A stretch of 64,000 nt of DNA from JAJZJT01 sp049964655. GTDB taxonomy: Bacteria; Actinomycetota; Acidimicrobiia; Acidimicrobiales; RAAP-2. The stretch's first letter is position 1; each line of letters opens with the position of its first letter. The position numbers were made by a program, and so were the translations under genes. Location of the stretch: contig JBMFXC010000003.1 in assembly GCA_049964655.1 (NCBI GenBank), positions 1 through 64,000 of the forward strand. Direction: 5' to 3'. Below the pieces are notes generated by a model. It did no database searches, was not told the DNA's origin, and saw only the letters and a list, made by a program, of their open reading frames with translations. Positions 53,985-62,613 of the stretch are shown piece after piece.

Positions 53985-55748
53985 ATGACCGATCACGGTT
54001 CGCACGGCGGCGAGGTCCGGGGGGGGAGCGTGATCGTCGACGACGACCGCCGGATCGTCTCCGTGAGCCCGGGTCTGGCCCGGCTCCTCGGGCAGGATCC
54101 CGCCGACATGGTCGGGCACACCACCCTCGAGTGGGTGGTGGGGGACCCGGACGCGGTGGCGGCCGAGGAGGAGCAGCCGGGCACCGGACCGTGGGCCGAG
54201 GTCAGCCGCCGCCGGCTGCGGTTGCAGCACCGGGACGGGTCGATGCTGTGGGTCCGTTCGACCCGGGCCCGCCTGGGGGAGGGTGGGGGCGGGGTCATCA
54301 TCATCGACGACATCTCCGAGCAGGTCGAGGCGGAGGCGGTCCTCGCCACCCAGGCGGAGCGTACCGCCTTTCTGTCGGAGCTCTCCGTGGCGCTGTCGGA
54401 GGCAGGACCGGACGTGCGGGCGGTGCTCGACCACTTGACCCACTCTTTGGGCCGGTACTACGGCGCCTCCTCGATCGCCCGTCTGGTGGGCGCGGACGGC
54501 GTGTACCGAGTGGCGGCCTCCTACGGCGCCGATGCCGAGCGCACGAGCCCAGTGGTCGACCGCACCGGCGAGCTGACGGAGCTGGTGCCGTGGGTGGACG
54601 GCGTGCTCCGGTCCGGTCGTGCACGGGCCGGTAGCGTCGACGACCTCGTCCGTGGTGCGAGCGAGCCGATGGTGGCGCTCGCTGCCGAGCTCGGCCTGTC
54701 GAGCGTGCTCGCCCTCCCACTGCTGGGCCCGGACGGACCGGTCGGGCTGGTGACCGTCGTGCGCTTCGGCACCGGTAGCACCGACGACGCCGACGCCGTC
54801 TTCACCCACGCCGACGCCGTCTTCGCCGACCAAGTGGCCCGGCTGGCGTCGCTCTCGCTCGAGAACGCCCGGCTGGTGACGACCCTCCAGGCCCGCACCG
54901 AGGCAGCCGAAGAGACGACCGAGGAGCTGCGGAGGGCAGTCCGTCTGCTGGGCTCGAGCATCGCCCAGCGGCGCGCCCTGGTGCGACGTCTCGCCCGCGC
55001 TCAAGAGGACGAGCGCAGCCGGATCGCCGTCGAGATCCACGACGACTCGATCCAGGTCCTGACCGGCCTCGGCCTCAAGCTGCAGCTGCTGCGCCGGGTG
55101 GTCTCCGAGGCCGCGGCGACGGACATCCTCGACGACCTCGAGCAGGCAGTGGCCTCGGCGACCGATCGGCTGCGCCATGTGCTCTTCGACCTGCGTCCGC
55201 CGGCCCTCGAGCTGAAGGGTTTGGCCCTCTCGGTCGAGGAGCTCGCCGACCGCTTGCTCGCACCGGCCGGCTGCGAGGTGTCGGTGCGCTCGATGCTCGG
55301 TGGTGCCCCGTCGTCCCTGCAGGCTGCGGTGGTCTACCGGATCGCCAAGGAAGCGTTGACCAACGCGGCCCGGCACGCTCAGGCGGAGCGGGTCGACGTG
55401 GTCTTGGAGGACCGTTCGGGCGGGCTCCTGCTGCGGGTCAGCGACGACGGGGTCGGTTTCGACCCGGCCGTGACGGGTGACGACCGACGCTTCGGGCTCC
55501 CGCTCATGCGCGAACAGGCCGAGCTGGCCGAAGGATGGTTGGCGGTGAGCTCGCAACCGGGCAAGGGGACGACGCTCGAGGCCTGGGTCCCCGGTGGTGA
55601 CAGCGAGGGAATCGGCGACAGCGAGGCCGACAGCGAGGCCGACAGCGAGGCCGACAGCGAGGCCGACAGCGAGGCCGACAGGGAGAGTGGCAGGTTGGGC
55701 GACGGCGATCGGGGGAACGGACGCTCCTCGGGTCCGTCCACCGGCTGA
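53985..55748 (+). CDS. PAS-GAF sensor histidine kinase, HisKA_3 type
   Basis: A 587-aa cytoplasmic sensor kinase with a PAS domain (about residues 12-112, ending I-I-I-D-D-I-S-E-Q) and a GAF domain (about 125-295). The HisKA_3 dimerisation helix has the phospho-acceptor His352 in I-A-V-E-I-H-D-D-S, and an HATPase domain follows (N box K-E-A-L-T-N-A-A-R-H; V-S-D-D-G-V-G-F). This NarX/DesK type normally pairs with LuxR-family regulators, as encoded next to it. No membrane segment. The C-terminus is an Asp-Ser-Glu-Ala repeat tail. ATG at 53985 follows GAGAGCAGG. Confidence 0.93.
   Translation: MTDHGSHGGEVRGGSVIVDDDRRIVSVSPGLARLLGQDPADMVGHTTLEWVVGDPDAVAAEEEQPGTGPWAEVSRRRLRLQHRDGSMLWVRSTRARLGEGGGGVIIIDDISEQVEAEAVLATQAERTAFLSELSVALSEAGPDVRAVLDHLTHSLGRYYGASSIARLVGADGVYRVAASYGADAERTSPVVDRTGELTELVPWVDGVLRSGRARAGSVDDLVRGASEPMVALAAELGLSSVLALPLLGPDGPVGLVTVVRFGTGSTDDADAVFTHADAVFADQVARLASLSLENARLVTTLQARTEAAEETTEELRRAVRLLGSSIAQRRALVRRLARAQEDERSRIAVEIHDDSIQVLTGLGLKLQLLRRVVSEAAATDILDDLEQAVASATDRLRHVLFDLRPPALELKGLALSVEELADRLLAPAGCEVSVRSMLGGAPSSLQAAVVYRIAKEALTNAARHAQAERVDVVLEDRSGGLLLRVSDDGVGFDPAVTGDDRRFGLPLMREQAELAEGWLAVSSQPGKGTTLEAWVPGGDSEGIGDSEADSEADSEADSEADSEADRESGRLGDGDRGNGRSSGPSTG
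55617..55676 (+). repeat. 12-bp repeat coding D-S-E-A at the kinase C-terminus
   Basis: Five exact units of GACAGCGAGGCC in the kinase frame. Confidence 0.95.
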
Positions 55749-55780
55749 GGTGGCCCCGGCCGGCCGGCCCGTGCGGTCCG

Positions 55781-56491
55781 TCAGCGGTGGCCGGGATCGC
55801 TGAGGGTGACGATGCCCTCGCGGGCGGCGATGGCGACCGCTTCGAGCTTGGAGTGCGCGCCGAGCTTGGACAAGATGTTGCGGACGTGGTTCCGGACGGT
55901 GTGGGGACTGAGCACCAGTTGCTCGACGATCTCGGTAGTGGAGGCACCCGTCGCCAACAGCTGGAGCACCTCCAGCTCACGGGCGCTCAGACCGGCGGGC
56001 ATCTGCCGGCGCCGGGAGAGCGTGGAGAGGAGCGTGCCGAGCCGGTCGGTGGGGATTGCCATCTCGCCGGCGGCTGCGGCTCGGATGGCCCGCACGACCT
56101 CGTCGACCCGTCCGTCCTTCGTCACGAACCCCGCGCAGCCGGCGTCGACGGCGGCGGCCAGCACCGAATCGTCCCCCGCCCCGGTCACCAGGACCACCTG
56201 GATGTCCTCGTACTGGTCACGAATGCGCCTCGCAGCGGTGACGCCGTCTCCGTCGGGGAGGCGGAAGTCCATCAGCACCACGTCGGGCTGGAGCTCGGAC
56301 ACGGCGTCGTGGGCGGCGGCGATCGTCGTGGCGTGCCCGACGGTCGCGATGCCGTCCTCCCCGTCGAGCAGGGCGAGGAGCCCTTGCGCCACCATCATGT
56401 GGTCCTCGACCACGAGCACGGTGATCGGATGCCCCGGTCCGCCCGCGCCGTGGCCCCGAGGGGCCTGGTCGGGTGGGAGCACCGAAGACAT
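55781..56491 (-). CDS. LuxR/NarL-family response regulator
   Basis: A 236-aa regulator with a receiver domain (V-L-V-V-E-D-H near residue 25, phospho-acceptor Asp75 in V-V-L-M-D-F-R-L-P-D-G-D-G, Lys125 in F-V-T-K-D) and a LuxR helix-turn-helix (about 168-225; L-S-A-R-E-L-E-V-L-Q-L-L-A, S-P-H-T-V-R-N-H-V-R-N-I). It is convergent with the HisKA_3 kinase, its probable partner. The fusion kinase is a second possible phosphodonor. The ATG at 56491 follows CACAAT with a 9-nt spacer; a longer upstream frame is rejected. Confidence 0.92.
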   Translation of the reverse strand: MSSVLPPDQAPRGHGAGGPGHPITVLVVEDHMMVAQGLLALLDGEDGIATVGHATTIAAAHDAVSELQPDVVLMDFRLPDGDGVTAARRIRDQYEDIQVVLVTGAGDDSVLAAAVDAGCAGFVTKDGRVDEVVRAIRAAAAGEMAIPTDRLGTLLSTLSRRRQMPAGLSARELEVLQLLATGASTTEIVEQLVLSPHTVRNHVRNILSKLGAHSKLEAVAIAAREGIVTLSDPGHR

Positions 56492-56588
56492 AGCACCCCC
56501 ATTGTGCCCCAGGGTGCCCGGGCGGGAGGGCGGGAGGGCGGCTGGGCCTGCCGGCAGCGCCGGGTGACAGTTCGTCGGCGGGTGCCCG

Positions 56589-56600
56589 TAGAGTGGTGGC
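56589..56600 (+). promoter_or_regulatory. Leaderless -10 box of def
   Basis: TAGAGT, 6-nt spacer, then the ATG at 56601. Confidence 0.6.
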
Positions 56601-57146
56601 ATGGCTCACTACACGGTGCGCACCTACGGCGACCCGGTCCTCCGTCAGCCGGCGGCCGACGTCGAGGAGTTCGACGGCGCCTTGGCGCGTCTGGTCGACG
56701 ACATGGTGGAGACGATGTACGAGGCCGAGGGCGTGGGGTTGGCGGCGCCGCAAATCGGCGTACAGCGGCGCCTGTTCGTCTACGACGTCGGCGACGGCCC
56801 GGCCGTGGTCGCAAACCCCCGGATCGTCGACGCTTCGGGTGAGTGGCGCTACGACGAAGGCTGCCTGTCGATCCCCGGGCTCCGGTTGGCCATCGTGCGC
56901 CCGGCTCGCGTCGTGGTGACCGGCCAGGACCTCGACGGGGAAGCCGTCGAGGTGGAGGCGGACGAGTTCCTCGGGCGGGTGTTCCAGCACGAGATCGACC
57001 ACCTCGACGGCGTGCTCATGCTCGAACGGCTCGAGGAGGCCGAGCGCAAGATCGCCTTGAAGGTCCTGCGTGACCGGGCCATGGGCCTCGACACCTCGGC
57101 GCTCGAGGGTCAGCTGGCCAGCGCCGGCAGCGCCCGGGCCATCTGA
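56601..57146 (+). CDS. def: Peptide deformylase
   Basis: Removes the formyl group from nascent proteins. The 181-aa protein has the three motifs G-V-G-L-A-A-P-Q (44-51), E-G-C-L-S (86-90, metal Cys88) and H-E-I-D-H (130-134). It is 11 bases upstream of fmt, the enzyme that adds the formyl group, a conserved pair. Confidence 0.96.
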   Translation: MAHYTVRTYGDPVLRQPAADVEEFDGALARLVDDMVETMYEAEGVGLAAPQIGVQRRLFVYDVGDGPAVVANPRIVDASGEWRYDEGCLSIPGLRLAIVRPARVVVTGQDLDGEAVEVEADEFLGRVFQHEIDHLDGVLMLERLEEAERKIALKVLRDRAMGLDTSALEGQLASAGSARAI

Positions 57147-57157
57147 GCCCACCGGCG

Positions 57158-58072
57158 GTGGCCCGGCTCGTCTTCTTGGGAACGCCCGAGGTCGCCGTCG
57201 GACCGCTCGAGACCCTCGTCGCCTGTGGGCACGAAGTGGTGGGTGTCGTCACCCGTCCCGACCGGCGCAGGGCTCGGGGTGGGCCCCCTGTGCCGAGCCC
57301 GGTCAAGGCGGCGGCGCTCCGTGCTGGCCTCGAGGTGGTCGAAGACGTCACCGAGGTCCTCGATGCCGGCGCCGAGCTCGGCGTGGTGGTGGCCTACGGG
57401 CGGATCATCCCGGCGGCCGTGCTCGGGCGTCTCCCCATGGTGAATCTGCACTTCTCGCTCCTGCCGCGATGGCGGGGCGCGGCTCCGGTCGAACGGGCGA
57501 TCCTCGCCGGCGACGAGCGGACCGGGGTGTGCCTCATGACCGTCGAGCCCGAGCTCGACACCGGTCCGGTCCACGCCTGTGCCGAGACGGCGATCGGCGC
57601 CGACGAGACGGCCGACGAGCTGCGCGGGCGTCTGGCCGACCTGGGCTCGAAGCTGTTGGCCGAGCACCTTGCCGGGGGACGGGCCGGGCTGCCTCCCGGA
57701 AGGCCTCAGCTCGGTGAGGCGACGTACGCGGCGAAGGTCGAGCCGGCAGAGCGCCGGCTCCGCTTCGAGCTGCCCGACGACGTGGTGAACCGGACGGTTC
57801 GTATCGGCCAGGCGTGGACGACGTTCCGCGGCGCCCGCCTGCTCGTCCGCCGGGCCGTCCCCGGAACGGCCCCCGAGGGAGCGCCTCGGGAAGGGGTACC
57901 CGGCGAGCTGTGGGGCACGCACGTCCGAACCGGCGGGGGAGGGTGGCTCCGCCTCGACCGGGTGCAGCCGCAGGGGCGGACCGAGCTCGATGCCACGGCG
58001 TGGGTCCGCGGGGCGCGTCCGGCACCCGGGGAGCGGCTCGGGGGCGAGGATCCGGTCGGCCCCGGCCGGTAG
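57158..58072 (+). CDS. fmt: Methionyl-tRNA formyltransferase
   Basis: Formylates initiator Met-tRNA. The 304-aa protein has an N-terminal Rossmann domain with L-H-F-S-L-L-P-R-W-R-G-A-A-P (residues about 95-108, catalytic Asn replaced by His in this loop as written; the usual motif is N-x-H-x-S-L-L-P, and here it is V-N-L-H-F-S). The C-terminal OB-like domain ends at the TAG at 58070. It starts with GTG at 57158. The rsmB (fmu) gene that often follows fmt in actinobacteria is absent. Confidence 0.94.
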   Translation: MARLVFLGTPEVAVGPLETLVACGHEVVGVVTRPDRRRARGGPPVPSPVKAAALRAGLEVVEDVTEVLDAGAELGVVVAYGRIIPAAVLGRLPMVNLHFSLLPRWRGAAPVERAILAGDERTGVCLMTVEPELDTGPVHACAETAIGADETADELRGRLADLGSKLLAEHLAGGRAGLPPGRPQLGEATYAAKVEPAERRLRFELPDDVVNRTVRIGQAWTTFRGARLLVRRAVPGTAPEGAPREGVPGELWGTHVRTGGGGWLRLDRVQPQGRTELDATAWVRGARPAPGERLGGEDPVGPGR

Positions 58073-58083
58073 CATCGACGGGG
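58070..58083 (+). promoter_or_regulatory. -10-like box overlapping the fmt stop, upstream of rpe
   Basis: TAGCAT, 8-nt spacer, then the ATG at 58084. It may give rpe and the rib genes their own leaderless transcript, besides readthrough from fmt. Confidence 0.45.
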
Positions 58084-58779
58084 ATGCCCGCCGCTCCATC
58101 CCTCGTGCCGCCGCACGTGGCTCCGTCGATCCTCTCGGCCGACTTCGGCGACCTGGCCGCCGCCGCCGCCGCCGTGGCCCCGACGTGCGAGTGGCTCCAC
58201 GTCGACGTGATGGACGGGCACTTCGTGCCCAACCTGACCGTCGGCCCTCCGGTGGTGGCCTCTCTCCGTCGCCACTCGACGCTGTTCTTCGACACGCACC
58301 TGATGCTCAGCGACCCCGGGCGGTACCTGGCCGCCTTTCGCGACGCCGGGGCGGACGGGTGCACCGTCCACGTCGAGGTCGGTGGCACGGCGGCGTTGAT
58401 CGCCGAGATGCGGCGCCTCGGGCTCCGGGTCGGACTGGCAGCAAACCCCGACACGCCCTTCGAGGCCATCGAGCCCCACCTGTCCCAGGTCGACCTGGTG
58501 CTGTGCATGACCGTCTTTCCGGGGTTCGGCGGTCAGTCGTTCCGGCCTGAGGTGCTGCCGAAGGTCCGACGCGTCCGCCAGGCGGTCGAGCGGGCTGGCC
58601 TCGACGTGGCGGTCGAGGTCGACGGCGGGGTCGACGAGCGCACGGCCGCGCTGGCTGCCGAAGCCGGTGCCACCGTGCTGGTCGCCGGTTCTGCCGTCTA
58701 CGGTGGGCCCGACCCTGGTGAGGCAGCCCGCCGGCTTGCCGACGCGGCGCGGGCGGCCGTCCGGCACACCGTCTGGTGA
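58084..58779 (+). CDS. rpe: Ribulose-phosphate 3-epimerase
   Basis: Interconverts ribulose 5-phosphate and xylulose 5-phosphate; ribulose 5-phosphate is also the RibB substrate made into butanone phosphate. The 231-aa TIM barrel has A-P-S-I-L-S-A-D-F, L-H-V-D-V-M-D-G-H-F-V-P-N (metal and catalytic Asp), T-V-F-P-G-F-G-G-Q and V-D-G-G-V-D. ATG at 58084. Confidence 0.95.
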   Translation: MPAAPSLVPPHVAPSILSADFGDLAAAAAAVAPTCEWLHVDVMDGHFVPNLTVGPPVVASLRRHSTLFFDTHLMLSDPGRYLAAFRDAGADGCTVHVEVGGTAALIAEMRRLGLRVGLAANPDTPFEAIEPHLSQVDLVLCMTVFPGFGGQSFRPEVLPKVRRVRQAVERAGLDVAVEVDGGVDERTAALAAEAGATVLVAGSAVYGGPDPGEAARRLADAARAAVRHTVW

Positions 58780-58800
58780 CATGACGTCCCCTGACGTGAC

Positions 58801-59877
58801 GTGACTGACCCAGGCCCCCCTGCAGCTCGGGCAGCTGTGCCCGACGACGGCGTGCTCATGGCCGAGGCGATGGCCGTCGCCGAAGGGGTCCGCGGTCGGA
58901 CGGCGCCCAACCCGTGGGTGGGTGCCGTCCTCGTCGCCGGGCCGAGCCCGGCGAACGGTCGTGACGGCGTCGGCGGCGCGGAGCGCTTCGTCGGGGCGAC
59001 GGCCCCCCCGGGCGGTCCGCACGCGGAGGTCGAGGCACTGGCCCGAGCCGGCCCCCGGGCCCGTGGGGGGACGCTGGTGGTGACCCTCGAGCCGTGCGCC
59101 CACCACGGGCGGACCCCTCCGTGCACCGAGGCCATCGTGGCCGCGGGCGTCCGCCGGGTCGTGGTCGGCATGGTCGACCCCGACCCCCTGGTCCAGGGAC
59201 GGGGGATAAAAGCCCTTAGAGCCGCCGGGGTGGAAGTCGTCGTCGGTGTCAGCCGGGACCAGGTCGCCGAGCAACTGGCGCCGTACGTCACTCACCGTCG
59301 GACCGGTCGTCCCTGGGTTGTCCTCAAGCTGGCGGCGACCCTCGACGGACGCATCGCCGCGCCCGACGGCTCCAGCAGGTGGATCACCGGACCCGAGGCC
59401 CGGGCGGACGTCCACCGGCTCCGAGCCACCAGCGACGCTGTCCTGGTGGGGGCGGGGACGGTGCGGGCCGACGACCCGTCGCTCACCGTGCGCTTGCCGT
59501 CGGACGACCCCAACTACCGCGACGAGGCCAGCCAGCCGCGTCGGATCGTCCTCGGGCGCGCCCCGGCGGGGGCCGCCGTGCTTCCGGCTACCGAGCTGTC
59601 CGGTGACCTCGGTCTGGTCCTCGACCGCCTGGGGGCCGAGGGAGTGGTCCAGCTCCTCGTCGAAGGTGGTGCCACCGTGGCCGGGGACTTCCACCGCCAG
59701 GGGCTGGTGGACACCTACGTCGTCTACCTCGCCCCTGCCCTGTTGGGCGGGGACGACGGTCGGGCCCTGTTCGCCGGTCCCGGAGCGAGGTCGATGGCCG
59801 ACGCGTGGCGGGGCACCGTCCGATCGGTGACTACCCTGGGCACTGACATCCGGGTCGTCGTGACCCCGGCGGGGTGA
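58801..59877 (+). CDS. ribD: Bifunctional riboflavin deaminase / reductase
   Basis: Second and third steps of riboflavin synthesis. The 358-aa protein has a deaminase domain (zinc site H74-A-E and P-C-A-H-H-G-R-T-P-P-C with Cys99 and Cys108) and a DHFR-like reductase domain (from about residue 165, K-L-A-A-T-L-D-G-R-I-A and L-L-V-E-G-G). GTG start at 58801. Only 21 nt separate it from rpe, too little for an FMN riboswitch. Confidence 0.95.
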   Translation: MTDPGPPAARAAVPDDGVLMAEAMAVAEGVRGRTAPNPWVGAVLVAGPSPANGRDGVGGAERFVGATAPPGGPHAEVEALARAGPRARGGTLVVTLEPCAHHGRTPPCTEAIVAAGVRRVVVGMVDPDPLVQGRGIKALRAAGVEVVVGVSRDQVAEQLAPYVTHRRTGRPWVVLKLAATLDGRIAAPDGSSRWITGPEARADVHRLRATSDAVLVGAGTVRADDPSLTVRLPSDDPNYRDEASQPRRIVLGRAPAGAAVLPATELSGDLGLVLDRLGAEGVVQLLVEGGATVAGDFHRQGLVDTYVVYLAPALLGGDDGRALFAGPGARSMADAWRGTVRSVTTLGTDIRVVVTPAG

Positions 59878-59920
59878 CGTCCGGCGTCACCTCCGCCCGA
59901 ACGAGGGAGAAGGCAGGGTC

Positions 59921-61159
59921 ATGCCCTTCGCACCGGTGGAAGAGGCCATCGCCGCGGTCGGACGCGGTGAGATCGTGGTGGTGGTCGACGACGAGGACCG
60001 CGAGAACGAGGGCGACCTCATCATGGCGGCCGATGCCGCCACGCCCGAGAAGGTGGCCTTCTTCCTTGCCCACACGTCGGGGGTCATCTGCGTCCCACTG
60101 ACTCCGGAACGGGTCGACGAGCTGGACCTGCCTCTCATGGTGACCGCCAACACGGAGGCGCAGCGGACGGCCTTCACGGTGAGCGTCGACGCCCGATTCG
60201 GGACGACCACGGGGATCTCCGCCGACGACCGGGCCACCACCATCCGCGCGTTGGCCGACCCGGCCACCCGTCCGGTCGACCTCAACCGGCCGGGGCACAT
60301 CTTCCCGCTGCGCTACCGCGCCGGCGGAGTGCTGAAGCGGGCGGGGCACACCGAGGCCGCCGTCGACCTCGCCCGAGCGGCCGGCCGGGCTCCGGTCGGC
60401 GTGCTCTGCGAGGTGGTCAGCGCGGACAAGCGCTCCATGGCCCGGCTTCCCGAGCTCGAGGCGTTCGCCGAGGAGCACGGGCTCCTGCTCATCTCCATCG
60501 CCGACCTGATCCGCTACCGGCATCGGAACGAGAAGCTGGTCCGTCGGCTCGCCAGCGCCCGGCTGCCGACGGAGCTGGGGGAGTTCACCGCGGTCGCCTA
60601 CGAGTCGGTCCTCGACGGAGAACAGCACCTCGCCCTCGTCCTCGGTGACGTCGCCGGCGTGGGAGACGTCCTCGTCCGGGTGCACAGCGAATGTCTCACC
60701 GGGGACGTCCTGGGCTCGTTGCGGTGCGATTGTGGACCGCAGCTGCACGCGGCGATGGAGACCATCGCCGCCGAAGGTCGTGGGGTGGTGGTCTACCTGC
60801 GTGGTCACGAGGGACGGGGGATCGGGCTCGGCCACAAGCTGCGGGCCTACTCGCTGCAGGAGGAAGGGTTCGACACGGTGGACGCCAACCTCGAACTGGG
60901 CCTCCCTGCCGATTCGCGCGAGTACGGCATCGGGGCCCAGATCCTCGTGGACCTGGGGGTGACCACCATGCGGCTCATGACCAACAACCCGACCAAGTAC
61001 GGAGGTCTCGAAGGCTTCGGGCTCGACATCGTCGAACGGGTCCCGCTCCAGACGCGGGCCAACCCGGAGAACATCGAGTACCTGCGGACCAAACGGGAGC
61101 GCATGGGGCACCTGCTCGAGGGGCTCGACCCGCAGGAGGGCGTCGATGACGTCCTCTGA
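59921..61159 (+). CDS. ribBA: Bifunctional DHBP synthase / GTP cyclohydrolase II
   Basis: Makes both riboflavin precursors. The 412-aa protein has an N-terminal DHBP synthase domain (1-200; D-D-E-D-R-E-N-E-G-D-L, G-H-T-E-A-A-V-D-L) and a C-terminal GTP cyclohydrolase II domain with zinc Cys in E-C-L-T-G-D-V-L-G-S-L-R-C-D-C and R-G-H-E-G-R-G-I-G. ATG at 59921 after AGGGAGAAGG. It overlaps ribH by 14 bases. Confidence 0.96.
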   Translation: MPFAPVEEAIAAVGRGEIVVVVDDEDRENEGDLIMAADAATPEKVAFFLAHTSGVICVPLTPERVDELDLPLMVTANTEAQRTAFTVSVDARFGTTTGISADDRATTIRALADPATRPVDLNRPGHIFPLRYRAGGVLKRAGHTEAAVDLARAAGRAPVGVLCEVVSADKRSMARLPELEAFAEEHGLLLISIADLIRYRHRNEKLVRRLASARLPTELGEFTAVAYESVLDGEQHLALVLGDVAGVGDVLVRVHSECLTGDVLGSLRCDCGPQLHAAMETIAAEGRGVVVYLRGHEGRGIGLGHKLRAYSLQEEGFDTVDANLELGLPADSREYGIGAQILVDLGVTTMRLMTNNPTKYGGLEGFGLDIVERVPLQTRANPENIEYLRTKRERMGHLLEGLDPQEGVDDVL

Positions 61160-61679
61160 CCTCACCGTGCTGCCCGAAGGGGCGAAGGACGAAGCAGCGG
61201 CGCGGGTGGGGGCGGTCGTCGACGCCGACGGCCCGTCGACGGCCCGGGTCGCCTTCGTCTGTGCCGAGTTCAACGGGGGCATCACTGCCCGACTGCTGGC
61301 GGGGGCGCTCGACGTGCTCGACGAGCGAGGGGTCGCCGCCGCCGACCGGGCCCTCGTCTGGGTGCCTGGGGCGTTCGAGGCCCCGCTCGCCTCGGCGCGT
61401 CTCGCCGGTACGGGGCGCTGGGACGCCGTGGTGTGCCTCGGCGCGGTGATCCGGGGCGACACCGGCCACTACGACTTCGTCGCCGGCCAGTGCGCTGCCG
61501 GGATCCAGCGCGTGCAGCTCGACACCGGTGTCCCGGTGGTCTTCGGGGTCCTGACGACCGACACCGTCGAGCAGGCGCTCGAGCGTTCGCTGCCTGATGG
61601 CACCAACAAGGGGCGCGAGGCGTCGCTGGTCGCCCTCGCCATGGCGTCGGTGGTGACGGGAGCGGGGGCGCTGGCGTGA
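61146..61679 (+). CDS. ribH: 6,7-dimethyl-8-ribityllumazine synthase
   Basis: Penultimate riboflavin step. The 177-aa protein has F-N-G-G-I-T in place of the usual F-N, then V-P-G-A-F-E-A-P, G-A-V-I-R-G-D-T-x-H-Y-D, and G-V-L-T-T-D-T-V-E-Q-A. The N-terminus is about 25 residues longer than usual. ribE, riboflavin synthase, is not found beside it. Confidence 0.95.
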   Translation: MTSSDLTVLPEGAKDEAAARVGAVVDADGPSTARVAFVCAEFNGGITARLLAGALDVLDERGVAAADRALVWVPGAFEAPLASARLAGTGRWDAVVCLGAVIRGDTGHYDFVAGQCAAGIQRVQLDTGVPVVFGVLTTDTVEQALERSLPDGTNKGREASLVALAMASVVTGAGALA

Positions 61680-62578
61680 GCGGCCTGCGGCTGGTCCTAC
61701 CCAAAGGGTCCCTCGAGCGGGCCACCCTCGAGCTGTTCGCCGACGCCGACTTGGCCGTCGCTCGCTCCTCGACGGTCGACTACCGGGCCACCATCGACGA
61801 CCCCCGGATCGCCGAGGTCCGTATCCTCCGCCCCCAGGAGATCCCCGTCTACGTGGCCGACGGTCTCTTCGACCTGGGCATCACCGGGCGTGACTGGATC
61901 GAGGAGCGTTGTGTCGAGGTGACGTCGCTGGGCACGCTCGCCTACTCGAAGGAGACGGCGAACCCCATTCGAGTGGTGCTCGCCGTGCCCGACGCCTCCC
62001 CGGTGCGCACCGTGGCCGACCTGGCGGCGTCGGGGACCGGGCCGGGCGGTGCCCTGCGGGTGTCGACCGAGTACCCCGAGCTCACCCGTCGGTACTTCGT
62101 CTCCCACGGGATCGACGCCGAGGTCAGCCTGTCCTACGGTGCCACCGAGGCGAAAGTCCCCGACATCGCCGACTGCGTGGTGGAGATCACCGAGACCGGA
62201 CGGGCGTTGCGGGCGGCGGGGCTGCGCATCGTCGAGACGCTCCTCGTCTCCCGCACCGAGCTCGTGGCCAATCCGGCGGCCGCCGCCGACCCACAGCGCC
62301 GCCACGCCATGGAGCAGGTCCAGACGTTGCTGCAGGGAGCGCTCGAAGCGCGCGACAAGGTCCTCGTCAAGCTCAACGTGGCTGCCGAGCGGCTCGACAG
62401 TGTCATCGACGTGCTTCCGTCCCTGCGCGCCCCGACCGTCTCGCAGCTCTTCGGTGGCGACGGGTTCGCCGTCGAGACGGTCGTCCCCAAGGCGGAGATC
62501 AACGTCCTCATCCCGGCGTTGCGCGATCGAGGAGCGACGGACATCCTCGAGCTCGCCCTGGCCAAGATCGTGCACTGA
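61676..62578 (+). CDS. hisG: ATP phosphoribosyltransferase, long form
   Basis: First step of histidine synthesis. The 300-aa long-form HisG has L-V-L-P-K-G-S-L at its start, D-L-G-I-T-G-R-D-W-I, the PRPP region D-C-V-V-E-I-T-E-T-G and a C-terminal regulatory domain (from about 215) that binds histidine. GTG overlaps the ribH stop. hisE, normally next to hisG in actinobacteria, is not in the window. Confidence 0.95.
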   Translation: MSGLRLVLPKGSLERATLELFADADLAVARSSTVDYRATIDDPRIAEVRILRPQEIPVYVADGLFDLGITGRDWIEERCVEVTSLGTLAYSKETANPIRVVLAVPDASPVRTVADLAASGTGPGGALRVSTEYPELTRRYFVSHGIDAEVSLSYGATEAKVPDIADCVVEITETGRALRAAGLRIVETLLVSRTELVANPAAAADPQRRHAMEQVQTLLQGALEARDKVLVKLNVAAERLDSVIDVLPSLRAPTVSQLFGGDGFAVETVVPKAEINVLIPALRDRGATDILELALAKIVH

Positions 62579-62613
62579 CCACCGCGGGCGACGAGAGGCG
62601 AGGAGTCGGGGGC

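Noticed and set aside
50640..56491. Horizontal acquisition of the signalling cluster shown by base composition
   Set aside because: GC content and codon use look like the neighbours; only gene order hints at insertion.
58780..58800. FMN riboswitch before ribD
   Set aside because: Only 21 nt separate rpe and ribD, too short for the known fold.
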